A stretch of DNA of 64,000 bases from Margaritifera margaritifera (GCA_029931535.1 JAQPZY010001684.1:4756001-4820000), one strand, 5' to 3'; positions 24,180 to 35,698 are shown, counted from the first letter of the stretch. Notes: generated from the sequence alone by a model not told the origin. Numbers and translations are program-made.

Positions 24180-24995
24180 TAATAATAATAAATGTTTCTT
24201 GGATTGCTTTTTGTAATTCTTCTTTATCGAATGTTTCTTCAATTTTATCGTCACTTACATTTTTTTCATACACAACTAGGTTTATATATCTGATATTTGT
24301 TAACTTATACAAGTCTTATCTCTGGGGTACATCTTTTTTTTCGAATGTTGAGTTTTTACGTGAAATGTTTACCATATCACCTATTTCGTACCTTGTTGTT
24401 ATTTTGTTTTCAAGAACAGTATCGCCATATAGTGTCATATGAACAAACTGTTCATTTTATTTTCTACTACCCTCTGTAGGGGTCGTTTTATTACTCCCGT
24501 GCTTTGTATATATTTATATATAATTTCTGGTCAATCAGCCAAATATGTATTGGTGTTGTTGCTTTGAAGTACTTTCATATTATATTTTTTTTAATGTTGG
24601 ATTCAATCTTACCACAACCACAGCTTTGCTTTCATTATAAGAGTGGTACATTTCAATATTGCTTTCATGCAACCATTTTTAATTATATTTTATAAAATTC
24701 ATTAATCTGAGTGACCCATAATTTCTCAGGCATCCTCACATTTATGATTGTTTTAAAAGCATTGGTTGTATCAGTTCCAGATTTATTATAAATTGGTATA
24801 CCGAAGCGTGTTTACTAAATTTATTTTTAATGTTCAGTAAATATTTATATTCTTTATTACATTCACTAAATGTTTTCATATAAAAAATCAGCTAAACATC
24901 TAGAATTGATTTTATCAGTTAGTACACGGCGCTGAGTAAATTTTCCTATACTGGTTTATGCAACTCCTCAGCTGTTTGTGTACTCCATCTCAACT
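24180..24995 (-). pseudogene. Polinton-type integrase remnant (copy A), near full length
   Basis: The minus strand from 24995 shows EELHKP, then EYKYLLNIKNKFSKHAS (about 24830-24880), NESKAVVVVRLNPTLKK (about 24590-24640, the Glu region with the Glu apparently lost), and a C-terminal SH3-like part with RYEIGDMVNISRKN and EETFDKEELQKA (about 24200-24410). Motif order matches DDE integrases of Polintons, but the sequence type differs from copy B just downstream, so two unrelated integrases are tandem here. Several stops and shifts are present. The directly upstream phospholipase-like and ATPase fragments suggest it belongs to the same element. Confidence 0.75.
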
Positions 24996-25370
24996 CCTCT
25001 TTTAATTTTTGGTTTGCCTAGACCATGTTTATGTTTAAAACTAATAATATGTCTTACAACTTTCAATGACTTTTAGCTCAGTGTCTTACCTTTATGAGTA
25101 TTTAAAACATCAAGGATTTGTTTGTCAAATCGTGATTAAATATTGGAATTTGCATCATAGCAATAATCAGCTTGTTTATTGGTGGGCCATTTGTTAATGG
25201 ATTTCCGGGTCCACGCTATTTGTAAGAAGGCAGCGTCAATCTACCTTTTGGTAAAAATGGCATGATTGCTTTATGTGTGTCTAGTTTACGACCCTTTTTG
25301 AAGGGCGTTAAGGCTGTTTTATAAAAGTCAAAGAAACTATAAGGATTTTGTATTGCTTCCTTGTATATAT
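24990..25370 (-). pseudogene. Phospholipase A2-like domain fragment
   Basis: Downstream of the ATPase remnant the minus strand reads YSFFDFYKTALTPFKKGRK, then LPKGRLTLPSYK, a stop, RGPGNPLTNGPPINKQADYC, and RFDKQILDVLN. A GPGNPL loop followed by a G-P and an Asp-Tyr-Cys segment is the calcium-loop architecture of the parvovirus-type PLA2 domain, which is also found in proteins of insect and other animal Polintons. The usual catalytic HD pair is not seen (YDANSN stands there). The function would be membrane breaching during entry; this copy has stops and lacks the His. The assignment rests on motif pattern only. Confidence 0.55.
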
Positions 25371-25447
25371 TGATAAAGCATTGTTTGTCACCATTTTAGA
25401 CCAATGATCATCAGAAATGTGTCGTATTGTCTTTATTGTCGAATCCA

Positions 25448-25860
25448 TTAAAAAATATAAAACATTTTGTGCTTCCGCGGATGCATGTTGACATCAAGAT
25501 AATACTGAGCTAAATTTACACGATTACAATTTTTATCACGACTCACACTGAAATATTCTTTAATTCTATTCATATTAGTATTGCCAGTTTTTATATCATC
25601 AAACACGATTATTATATTCATGTCGCTATCAAAATCTTCTATAGGAATAACATCTTCATGAGCAAGCATAGTGAGGCCTGTTTCTCCTTCCATAATATAA
25701 AATAGTTCTTTGAAAATGGTATATTTTGTATGGGTATTATTGATAGTATATAAATAAATAAGTAATAGGTTCATTACTTAAGTAATAGGTTCATTACTTA
25801 ATTAGTTTTCCTTGGCCTGTTTTTCCAACGATAAGGTAATGTGTTTCCAACTATAAGGTA
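25448..25860 (-). pseudogene. Polinton A32-like packaging ATPase remnant
   Basis: The minus strand has a Walker A motif YLIVGKTGQGK (about 25805-25838), then a stop and spacer, and a 108-codon frame containing a Walker B motif NIIIVFDDIK (about 25585-25620) followed by a conserved tail with LAQYYLDVNMHPRKHK. The spacing and the Q-Y-Y tail after Walker B fit the FtsK/HerA-family genome-packaging ATPases of Polintons and related viruses. Between the motifs the DNA contains a short tandem duplication (TAGGTTCATTACTTAA, about 25766 and 25782) and in-frame stops. It would have packaged DNA into capsids; it is now broken. Confidence 0.75.
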
Positions 25861-27190
25861 ATGACAATCAGGCAACAAGAAGGAGTTGTTTTTTGTGTTG
25901 TTTAACATCAAACTAGATTATTTCCATTATAGTACTTAGTTATATAAAACTAGGTCTGATTCTCCTCATAGCCATTGAGCTTGTAAAATTTTTACTATTT
26001 TCCTAATGGCTCATGATTCAAATATGAAAATTTCAAACGCACTAAAAATAAAGAAATAAAAATATAAAAATTAGCATCTCATTCTAGAGCATCTAAAGCA
26101 CGATAAAATCTCATTCATATTAAACATGAAAAAACACAATTCTTGAACTTCTAAATGTATAAAACATAATTCTTAGACCTACCTAGATAACCTCTAAAAC
26201 GCTTAAAAGACCTTTATACTCGCTCTGGAACGCAAAAAAGCACGAGTACCAAGATAAAATGAATCTTTTTGCACGATGTTTTCATACTAGGAACCGTACA
26301 AAAGAGCAACCAAGTAATCCTCTATTTTGGTCGGCATATTTATGTTGTTCTTGATAGTCAATTCTTTTTCATCGAGAAAGATCATTTTGGAAAAAAAGAA
26401 AATTGTTCGTATGTATATTGTTTAACAGCACATCCTAGCAATCCTAGCTGTACAGTGTCGAGTAAAAGCTAAGTAGTATAGACAGCAATATAAGTAGTAT
26501 CAAAAACCTTGCTACAATCCGCAGGAAAACAAACCACTCCAACCAAACCAAAACGTGCACCACGAGACAAAACTTTGAGATGTTGCAATAAGTCACACGA
26601 AATTATGCAAAGCATATTTAAAGGCAAGAAAGTTTAAATTCCTAACAAACGAGGTCAGAAAATGTCTATATAAACCCCAATCTTATAAAAATTCCATACC
26701 TTCTCAGTTAGAATATCGTTACAGGGAGCAACCCACGAAAAACAAGTTGTTTCGATTAGTCGCATCGTAAATTCTTACATGCAGGAGGGCACAACGAGCA
26801 TTTTCTAGATCCCCGAGTCCGTAGGAGGAGTAACTGTTAGGAGACGCAGACGGAGACCGTCAAGTGTGTAATAAATTGATACTAGTGTTATTTTGGATGG
26901 TGGTGGTGATGAGGTGGGCGTGGGAGTGGAGGAGGCATACACAAAAGAAAGTAGCACACAAAAATGATGATAGACATTTTATTCTCATCAAACCTCTTGT
27001 TGCAATATCAGCAGTAATCTTGAAATTTGTTACGTCCAATTAATTCATGGCACAAAATATGTCAAAATATACGTTCTTTATTATTTATTTACTTTATTTT
27101 ATTATAGGGTGGTTCTTTTTATTTTGGAATGACCAATCAATTTCCCATTTGCTGTTTGGCCATGGGGAGTTCTATTTATGTTAGCAGCAC
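25861..27190. other. Gene-poor stretch between Polinton-like remnants
   Basis: No domain is recognised. A short frame on the plus strand near 26828-26870 ends in VRRRRRRPSSV followed by a stop, an Arg-rich tail typical of DNA-binding core proteins, but too short to assign. Confidence 0.45.
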
Positions 27191-27194
27191 AATA

Positions 27195-27430
27195 TTTTCA
27201 TCTGGTTTCTAGCTGTTAAAATAACCAGCACACTCTTTACATTTCAAAAATCTATACTGTTTACCGTTCATTTTCTTGGTCTTAACAATTTTCAACCTTG
27301 TAGATGACATCTTGTTTGTCTTTAAGCGACAACTCAACCTTAAATATCCCATCAATTTTACTTTCCTTTAATTCTTCAAATTTAGATATAACCGACTCAC
27401 CAAATATCAGCTATAAAATTTCTAAAAATT
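27195..27430 (-). pseudogene. Cys-motif protein fragment after an integrase (repeat-module family)
   Basis: The minus strand reads SKFEELKESKIDGIFKVE, DKQDVIYKVENC, then a frame change and KKMNGKQYRFLKCKEC followed by AGYFNS and a stop. The ENC...NGK...KCKEC pattern links it to the peptide modules at 12525-12995, 22300-22520 and 63850-64000 and to the fragment at 22955. A CxxC pair suggests zinc binding. The fragment lies directly behind the C-terminal end of the integrase at 27420-28080, so it may be a separate gene or the integrase's extension. Function unknown. Confidence 0.45.
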
Positions 27431-28080
27431 TCCTCTGTACCATTAGGTAGGTACCCTTTTTCAAAGCTTACTTTTGAAATTCTATGTGGCTAACTTATAT
27501 TATATTTCGGCATTCTCTAGATATCAGTTGTTTAAAAACTAAATAAGTTAATCCATACTTTAGGTCTGTTGATGGATCGCTAGCTTCAGTTGCAGTCATA
27601 TATTAGCATGTGAAAAGTTTTATTATATTCATCGATAAGCTTCGGTATTATATTTCCGTATTGTCTAGTTTCGTTTTGTACAAATTATTTCCACATTCTA
27701 GTTTATAGAGTTATATTAAACTTTTATAATACAGGGGTCTGTTTGTCTGAGTAAGGGGACAACTATTTTAAATTATATATGCCTTTATCTTGCGGTTGTA
27801 AAAATTATTTCCTTTCATCTAAAGTGTATCTTTAGTATCTTCTGTTCCCTGAAGATTTCCCTAAATACGTTATATATGTTATCCTATCTTTCTGATTTCC
27901 ATTTCTCGCGTATTTCGATAAATACATTTTTTGTGTCAAATTTGTATTCATTGTAATATTTGCATGTGCTTGTATGCCAGCTATGCCTACCTGCCACTGG
28001 TCATCCAAGTGACTAAAATAAAAGCAACTCTTTTTAGGGAAATCTTTCTCTCACTTGCTTGTGTAATGTGTTAATAGATT
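27420..28080 (-). pseudogene. Polinton-type integrase remnant (copy C), same type as copy B
   Basis: Heavily decayed. Reading the minus strand: LDDQWQVGIAGIQ (about 27975-28010, first catalytic Asp region), FREIFREQKILKIHF (about 27830-27875), a segment matching copy B at MW(K)xF-x-QNETR and PKLIDEYNKT (about 27610-27690), and a C-terminal SH3-like segment ISKVSFEKGYLPNGTEEIF (about 27432-27482). The shared QNETR and PKLID-YN phrases with 23602-23838 show that B and C descend from one integrase family. At least four stops or shifts are visible. Confidence 0.7.
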
Positions 28081-29081
28081 TTTCAGTTAACCTTTCTTTC
28101 AGTTCAGCGTATTTGAGTTTATTTGTGTCCCGTTGAATCCGTTTTCACAATTGAATGATACTTGCATAAGCAACTTGACTTTCAGAATCGAACTAGATAT
28201 ACTCTTCTTTAATGGTCACTTATTGTTGTCGCATTTTCAATTAAATCTATCATAATAAAATCTGATATTTTTAATAAAAAGCGTTAGACGTATTTATGTT
28301 CTTTGTTTTACTTTTGTATCAAATCAGCGATGACGATATCTGAAATTAATGTTTATTCATTCGCAATATTTTTTTAAGAAAAACATCATTTGAGACAACG
28401 TAAACATCAGTTTACCTATTTCTGGCATCAAACAAGTATATTCGTCCGTGTTTTTAAATGACTGACTGATTTGAAATAACTTTCATGATCAGGACATTGA
28501 AAGCAGTAACTCTTATAATTTCCGGAGGGTCGAGCAAAACCACAAAAGGTTTAAAGTACGAAACAAGCATACATTTTACAATTAACGAAAATAATCTTAT
28601 GTATTCATTTCAGTTGTATTTACAGCACGATTTGACAATATCATAACATTTTCCAATTCTGTCCACACACAAAAAAAATGACAAAAAAATTGAATTCACA
28701 GAAATCGAGTTACATTTAAAACGGTATTGGAACAATAATTTGTAACATTTTTTCTGATAGATTCAACGTTAAAGACTATAATTCTAACACAGACATTAAT
28801 TCATTTATAAGTCGTCTAAAAGTATTCAAGAAATAATGTTAGCCAATAGATGTTAAAGATTTAGCTGTATTGGATTATCCCATTGGTCTGTTATTATCAT
28901 CTCAAGATGATCCGTCAAACGGAAAATATTCAATACATATTTTTATACGACAGACAATTTAGAGATGAAGAACAAAATGTATACTATACACCAACAATAT
29001 TGTTTAGTTTATTTTAGTCCTCAACATATAATTATGTACGAAACTACATCATATATGCAAAGGAATTTTAGAATTGTATAT
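28081..29081. other. Gene-poor stretch
   Basis: No gene, RNA or repeat recognised; AT-rich with stops in all frames. Confidence 0.55.
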
Positions 29082-29966
29082 TGTTACGGAATCATACCTT
29101 TTTATTTTTTTTATAATGATTTAATTTACTAATTTATGATCTCTGTTTTTTGTCTAAACAAAGGTTAGCATATCAGTATACATACGACTACTGCTCGATA
29201 AATAAGTGGTCACATGATCAATTGCGCGCGAAAGGAGTTTTTAGCTGTGTACTTTGGAAATTAACATTGTAAGGTCACACGCTGGAAATATCACGTGATT
29301 TTGTCTCGCGCGGATAACCTGGATTCAGTGTACTTTTGTTTCATTGTAAATAACAACTTGTTGACTGTTAATTCCAGTATAAAATAGCATTCTTGAGAAT
29401 TAAATTGTGTTTACTTGAAGTAAATACATTCTAAAGGCTTCTAATGCTGACAGGAACTGCGTTGTGGATTTATTTGATTCTGCGCACTAGTGGTGTATAA
29501 ATAGCAGATAGTCCAGTGATAAGTCATTCTTTACAATTGCTTGAATGAAGAGGTTATTGAAATTATTCAGTTCAGTGTGGAATATATTTATTTAATTAGT
29601 AATTCATCTGAATTACTATACAGCTCCGTGGAATTATCGGACATTATTCTAAAACTTGTGAGATTCCAGACTTGCAAGGATTATTTTGGATTTAATCAGA
29701 ACTTGTCAACGTCAGCACAGTACAGGTTATTTTCATTCGGAATACTTCATCCGGATTATTTGGATTAACATCAGGAAGTGAACTTTAAAACATTTTAGGA
29801 CTTTTTAGGATATTCTATATTGTAAGTTATTTTAATTCTTTCACTTTGATTGTTTGTTGAACTATTTTAATTCTTTTAATATTTTAGGAAATTAAAGTTT
29901 TGCATTTTAATCTTGAAAGCTTGTTTGTGTCTTTTATTCTGTTACATTACCCCTAGAGTCGTAACA
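29082..29966 (+). mobile_element. Solo LTR of a retrotransposon, 885 bp
   Basis: The segment begins TGTTACGG and ends CGTAACA, so the terminal seven bases form a perfect inverted pair TGTTACG/CGTAACA with the canonical TG...CA ends. It is flanked by ATAT on both sides (29078-29081 and 29967-29970), a 4-bp target-site duplication. Two TATA-like boxes occur inside (TATAAAATAG at 29378, TATAAATAG at 29496), as does an AATTAAA-like tail near 29889. No internal coding region or second LTR follows, so it is a solo LTR left by recombination. The internal 75-codon frame at 29541 is probably not coding. The superfamily is not determinable; a 4-bp duplication is compatible with Gypsy-like elements. Confidence 0.8.
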
Positions 29967-30820
29967 ATATAAACATTAATTTCTGTGACAATAAATATTG
30001 TATCCGCACGACAGTTTTCTTGCTCTGTTCTACTGTATCGGATTATGGCATAATTCTACGCTTGGCTGAGCAAACAGATTGAAGCGCTTTTGAAGAACGT
30101 CAACTTGGTTACTACATCGAATCCCATTGTTACAGGCAGAGACACACATCTATAGTTGATCACAATAACAACTTTTGAAGAAATGGATCCATTTATTTCA
30201 ATCTACATTGAAGACCCATGCGTTCTTCAGTGAATATATGAATAAATAGACACATTCCTTCAAAAGCAGTTATTGTCATATCCATGATTTTTCTTTTGCA
30301 TTGGCACATTTTACAGTTTCCATTTATTTCTCAAACGAAATTTTACAACTGTCAAAGAAGCAGAAATATGTAAGTAGTATGATAGTTTATAATTAACAGT
30401 CACGTTTTACTGACATACTTTTATATTTTCAAGGGTATATCCATTATTATGAGGTATATCTCAGAAACTGAAATTGGATGGGGGAAATCATAAATAGCAT
30501 GGTTGGGTGGAAATCATCAGCCATCTTACTATTGTTGCCAAACATTCATGAAGTTTTTGGAACAATAAACAGGTTTGTGCTCACTGCAAGAAGTACTTTT
30601 TCATAACATTTTAGAGTATCGCTCATAATTATCAATCTATTCATGCAGAACTATGTCCAGTAATCTATGTGTGTTGACGAATCATCAGATATAAATTAAA
30701 GCTATTAATAACATTCATAATATTTCTATTTACACTTTGAGCTTATAATACATCGCGGAGATGCTATTTAATAGCACAGATCTTGCCTTATTAGCAAAGT
30801 CTGATAAACCGCTTAACAAG
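29967..30820. other. Gene-poor stretch
   Basis: No gene or repeat recognised before the LINE begins. Confidence 0.5.
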
Positions 30821-30824
30821 AGTG

Positions 30825-33640
30825 CCAGAAAAAGCGAGGGTATTCACCACAGTGCTGGATTATGTATAAAGGACAACTCACTGAAGTAAGGGCCGGTTAC
30901 TCTTTCTTATGGAGTGGACGAAGTAAAAAAGACTGACGTGAAGCTGGTGTTGGGTTTGCCATCAAATCACAGCTAGTCAGCAAGTTGAAAAATCTAACAA
31001 TGGTCATAAATGACAGACTCATGCAAATGAGATACCCACTGTCTGGAAAAAGACATGTAATTATCATCAACACCTATGCACCCACCATAACCAAGCCAGA
31101 TGAGATCAAATACAAATTTTATGAAGACCTGAAAACTCTCATCGCAAAAGTGCCATAGGCAGACAAGATTATCATCAATGGTGACTTTAATGCTAGAGTT
31201 GGTGCAGATCACCAGACATGGCCAAGAGTTGGTGGCAAAAATTGCTTTGGCAAATGTAATAACAATGAACTCCTCCTACTAAGGACATGCGCTGAACACG
31301 ATCTCCTAATCACCAACACAGTCTTCCGCCTGCCCAACCGCAATAAGCACTATTCATTGACTACATCATCGTCAGAAGAAGAGACAGGCCGAATGTGCGA
31401 GTGAGAAGTGCAGAATGCGTTTGTTGAAGAATTCCGCAGTCAACTAGTAACAATTCATGCGAACTCCGAGAACGTCGATAAAAACTGGGCATCCTTCGGA
31501 GACTCTGTGTACTTGGCTGCATCAAAAACCCTCGGTTCACCACACGTAGACATCAAGATTGGTTTGATGAGAATGATCTTGACATACGAAGACTACTGAG
31601 AGAGCCTGAAGGCTTACATGGAAGACAACACTTCATAATGTAAGAAGGCAGATTTCAACAAGAGGACTGTCCAATGCAAACTCAAAGAGTTGCAATACTT
31701 ATTGTTGAGCAACAAAGCTGATGAGTTACAGTCATACGCAGACAGGAATGACATGAAGAACTTCTATGACGCTTTGAATACATTCGACGGGCCAAAGACA
31801 TCAGGAACATCTCTAATACTTAGTGCGGACGGCACCCAACTGCTCACAGACAAAGAAAATATACTACAAAGATGGGCAGAACAATTCAACAATATCCTCA
31901 ATCATCAATCAACTATCATTGAGGAGGTAATTGATCGACTGCTCTATGTGGAAATCAACATATCACTTACTGATCCTTCAAACTGACTGAAACTGAGAAA
32001 GCACTTGACATACTTTGAAAAGGCAAAGCACCTTGAGCTGATACTATATCAGCAGAAGTCTACAAGTCCGACTTAGAACTCCTTCTATCAATGTGAACTT
32101 AAGGAAAGGCAACAGACAATCCTGCGACAGCCATCAGGGCATCTCCTTGCTGGCAATAGCCGGCAAAATCCTCGCCAGAATTCTCCTGAATCGCCTTGTG
32201 CATTACATCGATGACGACCCCTTGTCTAAAAATCAGTATCGCTTGAGGAAAGGTCTAGGGACCATATATATGGTGTCTGCATCTCGTCAACTCCAGCAGA
32301 AATGTCAGGAACATTACTCCAACTTGTACACTACTTTCATAGACCTGACAAAAGCTATTAACACGATCAGTCGTGAAGGCCTATAGAAGATCATGGCAAA
32401 TTTTGTTTGCCCATGGAAATTCATCGTAATAGTTCGGCAATTCCGTAATGGCATGCTCGCTTGGTGGATAATAGTGAGTCATCTCAACCATTCCCAGACA
32501 CCAATGAAGTCAAGCACGGCTGTGTTGGCCCCAACCCTCTTTAGTACAGATAACTTTTGTGACTATGACATTGGGATCGACATCAGATTCATGACTGATG
32601 GCAAGCTCTTCAGTCTGTGGAGACTACGGATGAAGACAGACTTATAGTAACGGACTGTTCGTGATATCCTATTTGCTGACGACTGTTCCCTGAACGTAAA
32701 TTTGAGTCTGACATGCAAAAGAGTTTGGACCATTTCTATTCAGCTTGTGACAATTTTGGTCTCACAATTAGTATTAGGTAGATAAAGGTGATGCACCAAC
32801 CTGCACCAGGAATGAATTACGTTGAGCCACCAATCACAGTGAATAGCCAAACCTTCAGGTAGTGGACAAATTCACCTACCTCGGCAGCACATGCAGTCCA
32901 AATCGATGACGCAATCAACGCCAGAAGTACCAAAGCAAGTGCGGCCTTTAACAAATTACCCGCAAATGTGTGGGAGCGCAGATGCATCGGTCTGCACACA
33001 AAATTGAAGGTCTACAAAGACATTGTGTTACCCATCCTCTTGTATACATGAGAAACATGGACGGTCTACAGACGCCAGCCAAAGAGGTGGACCATTTTCA
33101 CATGTGCTCCCTAAGGAAACTGATGAGGATAAGATGCCAGGACAAAGTCCAAGACACTGAGGTTGTCACACGGGCAGAGATTCGAAGCATCCACACTCTG
33201 CTGTCGAAATTACAGCTGAGATGGGCAGGCCACGTCACTATATGTTAGACGAGCGACTACAAAAGAAGATCTTCTACGGCAAGCTGAAGGAGGGAAAGCG
33301 ATCTCAGGGAGGCCAGACAAAAAGTATCAAATATTCCCTCAAGTCATCCTTGAAATATTTCAGCATTGACCCTGAGCCTTGGGAAGATCTCTCACAGGAT
33401 CGTTCCACCTGGCGCAGTATCGTCCATACTGGAGCTACAGACTTTGAGCTGAGGAGAATTACAGAAGCAGTGTAGGAGCGCAAGAACCATAAATCTCGGA
33501 ACTGTTTAGAAGCAACCGTAAGCGGCATCTCCTGTCCAGTGTGCCACAAACAGTTCAGAGCACAAATTGGCTTCATCAGCCACTCACGTGCTCACAGAAA
33601 CCAAACCGATGTCATGATCCTCTTCGAGGTTGAATGACGA
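30825..33640 (+). mobile_element. APE-type non-LTR retrotransposon (LINE), nearly full ORF2, inactivated
   Basis: The plus strand encodes, in order, an AP endonuclease (AGYSFLWSGRSK near 30893, INTYAPT near 31068, [10 protein letters not shown] at about 31177-31206), a linker, the reverse transcriptase (QGISLLAIAGKILARILLNRL near 32140-32195, DLTKAINTISREGL near 32345, FADD active site at about 32672-32683), a thumb/C-terminal domain (LQRHCVTHPLVY, LRWAGHVT near 33215) and a C2H2 finger CPVCHKQFRAQIG with closing HSRAH (about 33533-33596). At least eight frameshifts or stops break it. Its 3' end runs into (TA)n. Endonuclease plus C-terminal zinc finger and a microsatellite tail suggest an RTE-like or related clade, which is not certain. 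The start of homology is uncertain by about 50 bp. Confidence 0.92.
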
Positions 33641-33643
33641 ACA

Positions 33644-33648
<5 letters not shown>

Positions 33649-33735
<87 letters not shown>
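33649..33735. repeat. (TA)n microsatellite at the LINE 3' end
   Basis: About 86 bp of TA repeats begin about 10 bp after the LINE stop codon. They probably grew from the element's simple-repeat tail. Confidence 0.95.
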
Positions 33736-33924
33736 CAAAACAGGTACATATTCTCAATGTTCCTGTATGCGCTATGAGCTCCTACCTTGTTTTCATTACG
33801 AGACGCGTTGCTGCTCGGGTTGTATGGTTTGAATATCTCGCAAGTCAACCAGTTTCCTGTCCCTTTCTGGATACTTCATATTCATCAGAGAATCAAATGA
33901 AAGATATCATAAAGTCAAAGACAG

Positions 33925-34330
33925 TACCGGTATATAACACAGAGATTGGACACTCCAGCTAACAGGTACCATCCATTCCTTTTTTATATGCAAATGAGGT
34001 TCCTGTAATCGAGTCAGCAGTAAGAGAAAAGGCACAGCAGGGTTGAATTCACCCTCAGGCTATAAACCTTACCTCCTTCCCTAGGTGACAGATTAAAGTT
34101 AGATGTAGCAGTTGTCTGTTGGAATAGAATTTATATTTTCTACCTTTTCTATTTTACATTAAGATTCAATATTTGGGTAATATCAGTACCACAAGAAACG
34201 TCAATTTGTCCCCTCCATTCTGACATAGGTTTGTGTAAGTTTATGATAGTGACAAAGATAATATCAGTGAAAAAGACCTCTTTCTGCTAATCTTAGGTTA
34301 AATTTCAATTATCATTTTATTTTCAAAATG
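33925..34330 (+). repeat. Direct repeat, copy 1 (~400 bp)
   Basis: Starts near ATATAACACAGAGATTGG and contains 'ACTCCAG', 'ATATGCAAATGAGGTTCC', 'AACAGTAAGA'-type and 'TTCCTATTTTA(C)' phrases that recur in the same order at 34815. Similarity is roughly three-quarters by eye over 400 bp. There is no coding capacity. It is an old dispersed or locally duplicated repeat of unknown type. Confidence 0.75.
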
Positions 34331-34814
34331 GAATGGGCAAATGAAATAAATTAATGAGTTAAAGTAGGTAGCAGTGCATTGTGAATGTATAGTGAGTATA
34401 TAGATGTAAATTATGTTCGTGCATCTTGCATACTCATTTAGTAAAGTGATTTCTAAAAGGTTATGGCGCATGTTTTCTATGCACATTCAGAATTCATCTT
34501 GTACCTCTAATTTTCCACACATTTTGCTTAAATGTCCAAACAAATTGCACCAATCTATCCCCAGTAAAAGAATGCCTTTATTTCTTATGTAAATGGTGAA
34601 ATGTTGGAGCAGTGTGGTTTACAAATATGTACCAATATTCAGCTTCTCTGACTTGCTCAACAAATCCACTTCGTGATCTTACAGTATCCTGCAAACCTCA
34701 TTTGCATACCAATAGCGAACGGATCATATTTGGTGGGCTAGGTATGGAGTTTGTAATCCTCCTGTATATTAGTCTCGTGTAGAGTTTATAACCTGATCTA
34801 TTGCCAAATCTATG

Positions 34815-35215
34815 GATAATATATAACACAAGAACTGGAAACTCCAGAGCGCTGCCAGATATCACCCGTTCCATTTTGATATGCAAATTAGATTCCCAGT
34901 GGTTGGTTGAACAGTAAGACGAAAGAAACAGCGGGGGTGAATTTGGCGCTACGCTAGAAACATAGCTGTGTTGAACTAGTACACAGGTTGAAATTAGCTG
35001 TGACAGTATTCTGCTGGAAAGCTATTTGAATTTCCACATTTCCTATTTTAACGTAAGACTTTTAGTACCAAAAGGAAACATTATTTCCTCTCCATTCGGG
35101 TATATTTTTTGCCATTTTGAGATAGATAGTGACTATGACAGAGTAACTGACAAGCTCTCTTTTTGATACCCTTAAGTCAAATAAACTTCATTTTCAAAAT
35201 ATGTACTATGAATAA
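34815..35215 (+). repeat. Direct repeat, copy 2 (~400 bp)
   Basis: Matches 33925-34330 in the same orientation, about 890 bp downstream: ATATAACACAAGAACTGG, 'ATATGCAAATTAGATTCC', 'AACAGTAAGACGAAAGAAAC' and a closing 'CTTCATTTTCAAAAT'. It ends about 260 bp upstream of the dehydrogenase start codon and may include old promoter-proximal sequence. Confidence 0.75.
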
Positions 35216-35311
35216 GCTTCTCTGGCGCACTCCACAAAATGAACCTTATGGCAGTCGGCTAGGTGACAGACATTAAACCCGAATATCCGACAAGTTCCAG
35301 TGCGTCTGTAA

Positions 35312-35321
35312 ATCACGTGAT
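35312..35321. promoter_or_regulatory. Palindromic E-box-like site upstream of the dehydrogenase exon
   Basis: ATCACGTGAT is a 10-bp perfect palindrome containing CACGTG, 158 bp upstream of the start codon at 35479. CACGTG sites bind bHLH-zip factors of the USF/MITF/Myc type. An identical 10-mer is in the solo LTR at 29290. Functional use is inferred only from position. Confidence 0.35.
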
Positions 35322-35478
35322 GCCTAGCACATTTGTTTGCTATCGATCTTAGTAGTCAGTGGTCCATAGGCATCGGCACGTATTAGGGTTTGACTGACAT
35401 ACGGCAATACTTTAATTCTCTGCGGTCACTTGTGTAATAATTCGAATATAGCTGAAGGTATAAGGAACAAGTGCATGA

Positions 35479-35698
35479 ATGGGCCACGGAGATTTTACAC
35501 ACTCCAGACACAAAGGACGGGAGAAAACAACAATTTGGCAGGCTGATCAAGATGTGGATATAGAGGATTTGACGTTTGTCATTCCTATTGTCATTTCCGT
35601 GGTACTACTATCTGTCTTCCTTTTGCGGAAGTATATCCGGTGGACAGTGCAGTGCCCCAGCAGCAACCGGTTAGATGGAAAAACTGTCGTCATCACAG
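35479..35698 (+). CDS. Exon 1 of a retinol-dehydrogenase-like short-chain dehydrogenase/reductase
   Basis: An ATG-initiated exon encodes 73 full codons plus one base. A polar N-terminus of about 30 residues precedes a hydrophobic anchor (FVIPIVISVVLLSVFLL, residues 33-49), a basic segment RKYIRW, and RLDGKTVVITG (residues 64-74), the start of the NAD(P)-binding Rossmann fold whose TGxxxGxG loop would continue in exon 2. The frame hits CAG|GTAAGG at 35698/35699, a near-consensus donor giving a phase-1 intron inside the glycine motif. The layout, membrane anchor then LDGKTVVITG, is that of RDH11-14-type enzymes, which oxidise or reduce retinoids and lipid carbonyls at ER or mitochondrial membranes. 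No later exon was found before 64000, so the intron is very long or this is a stranded exon. Confidence 0.8.

Noticed and set aside
33612..33962. Long IYIYIY open frames on both strands
   Set aside because: They are translations of the (TA)n tract and the ORF edges around it, not genes; the same applies to frames over 4037-4101, 8039-8085, 37847-37903 and 53404-53486.
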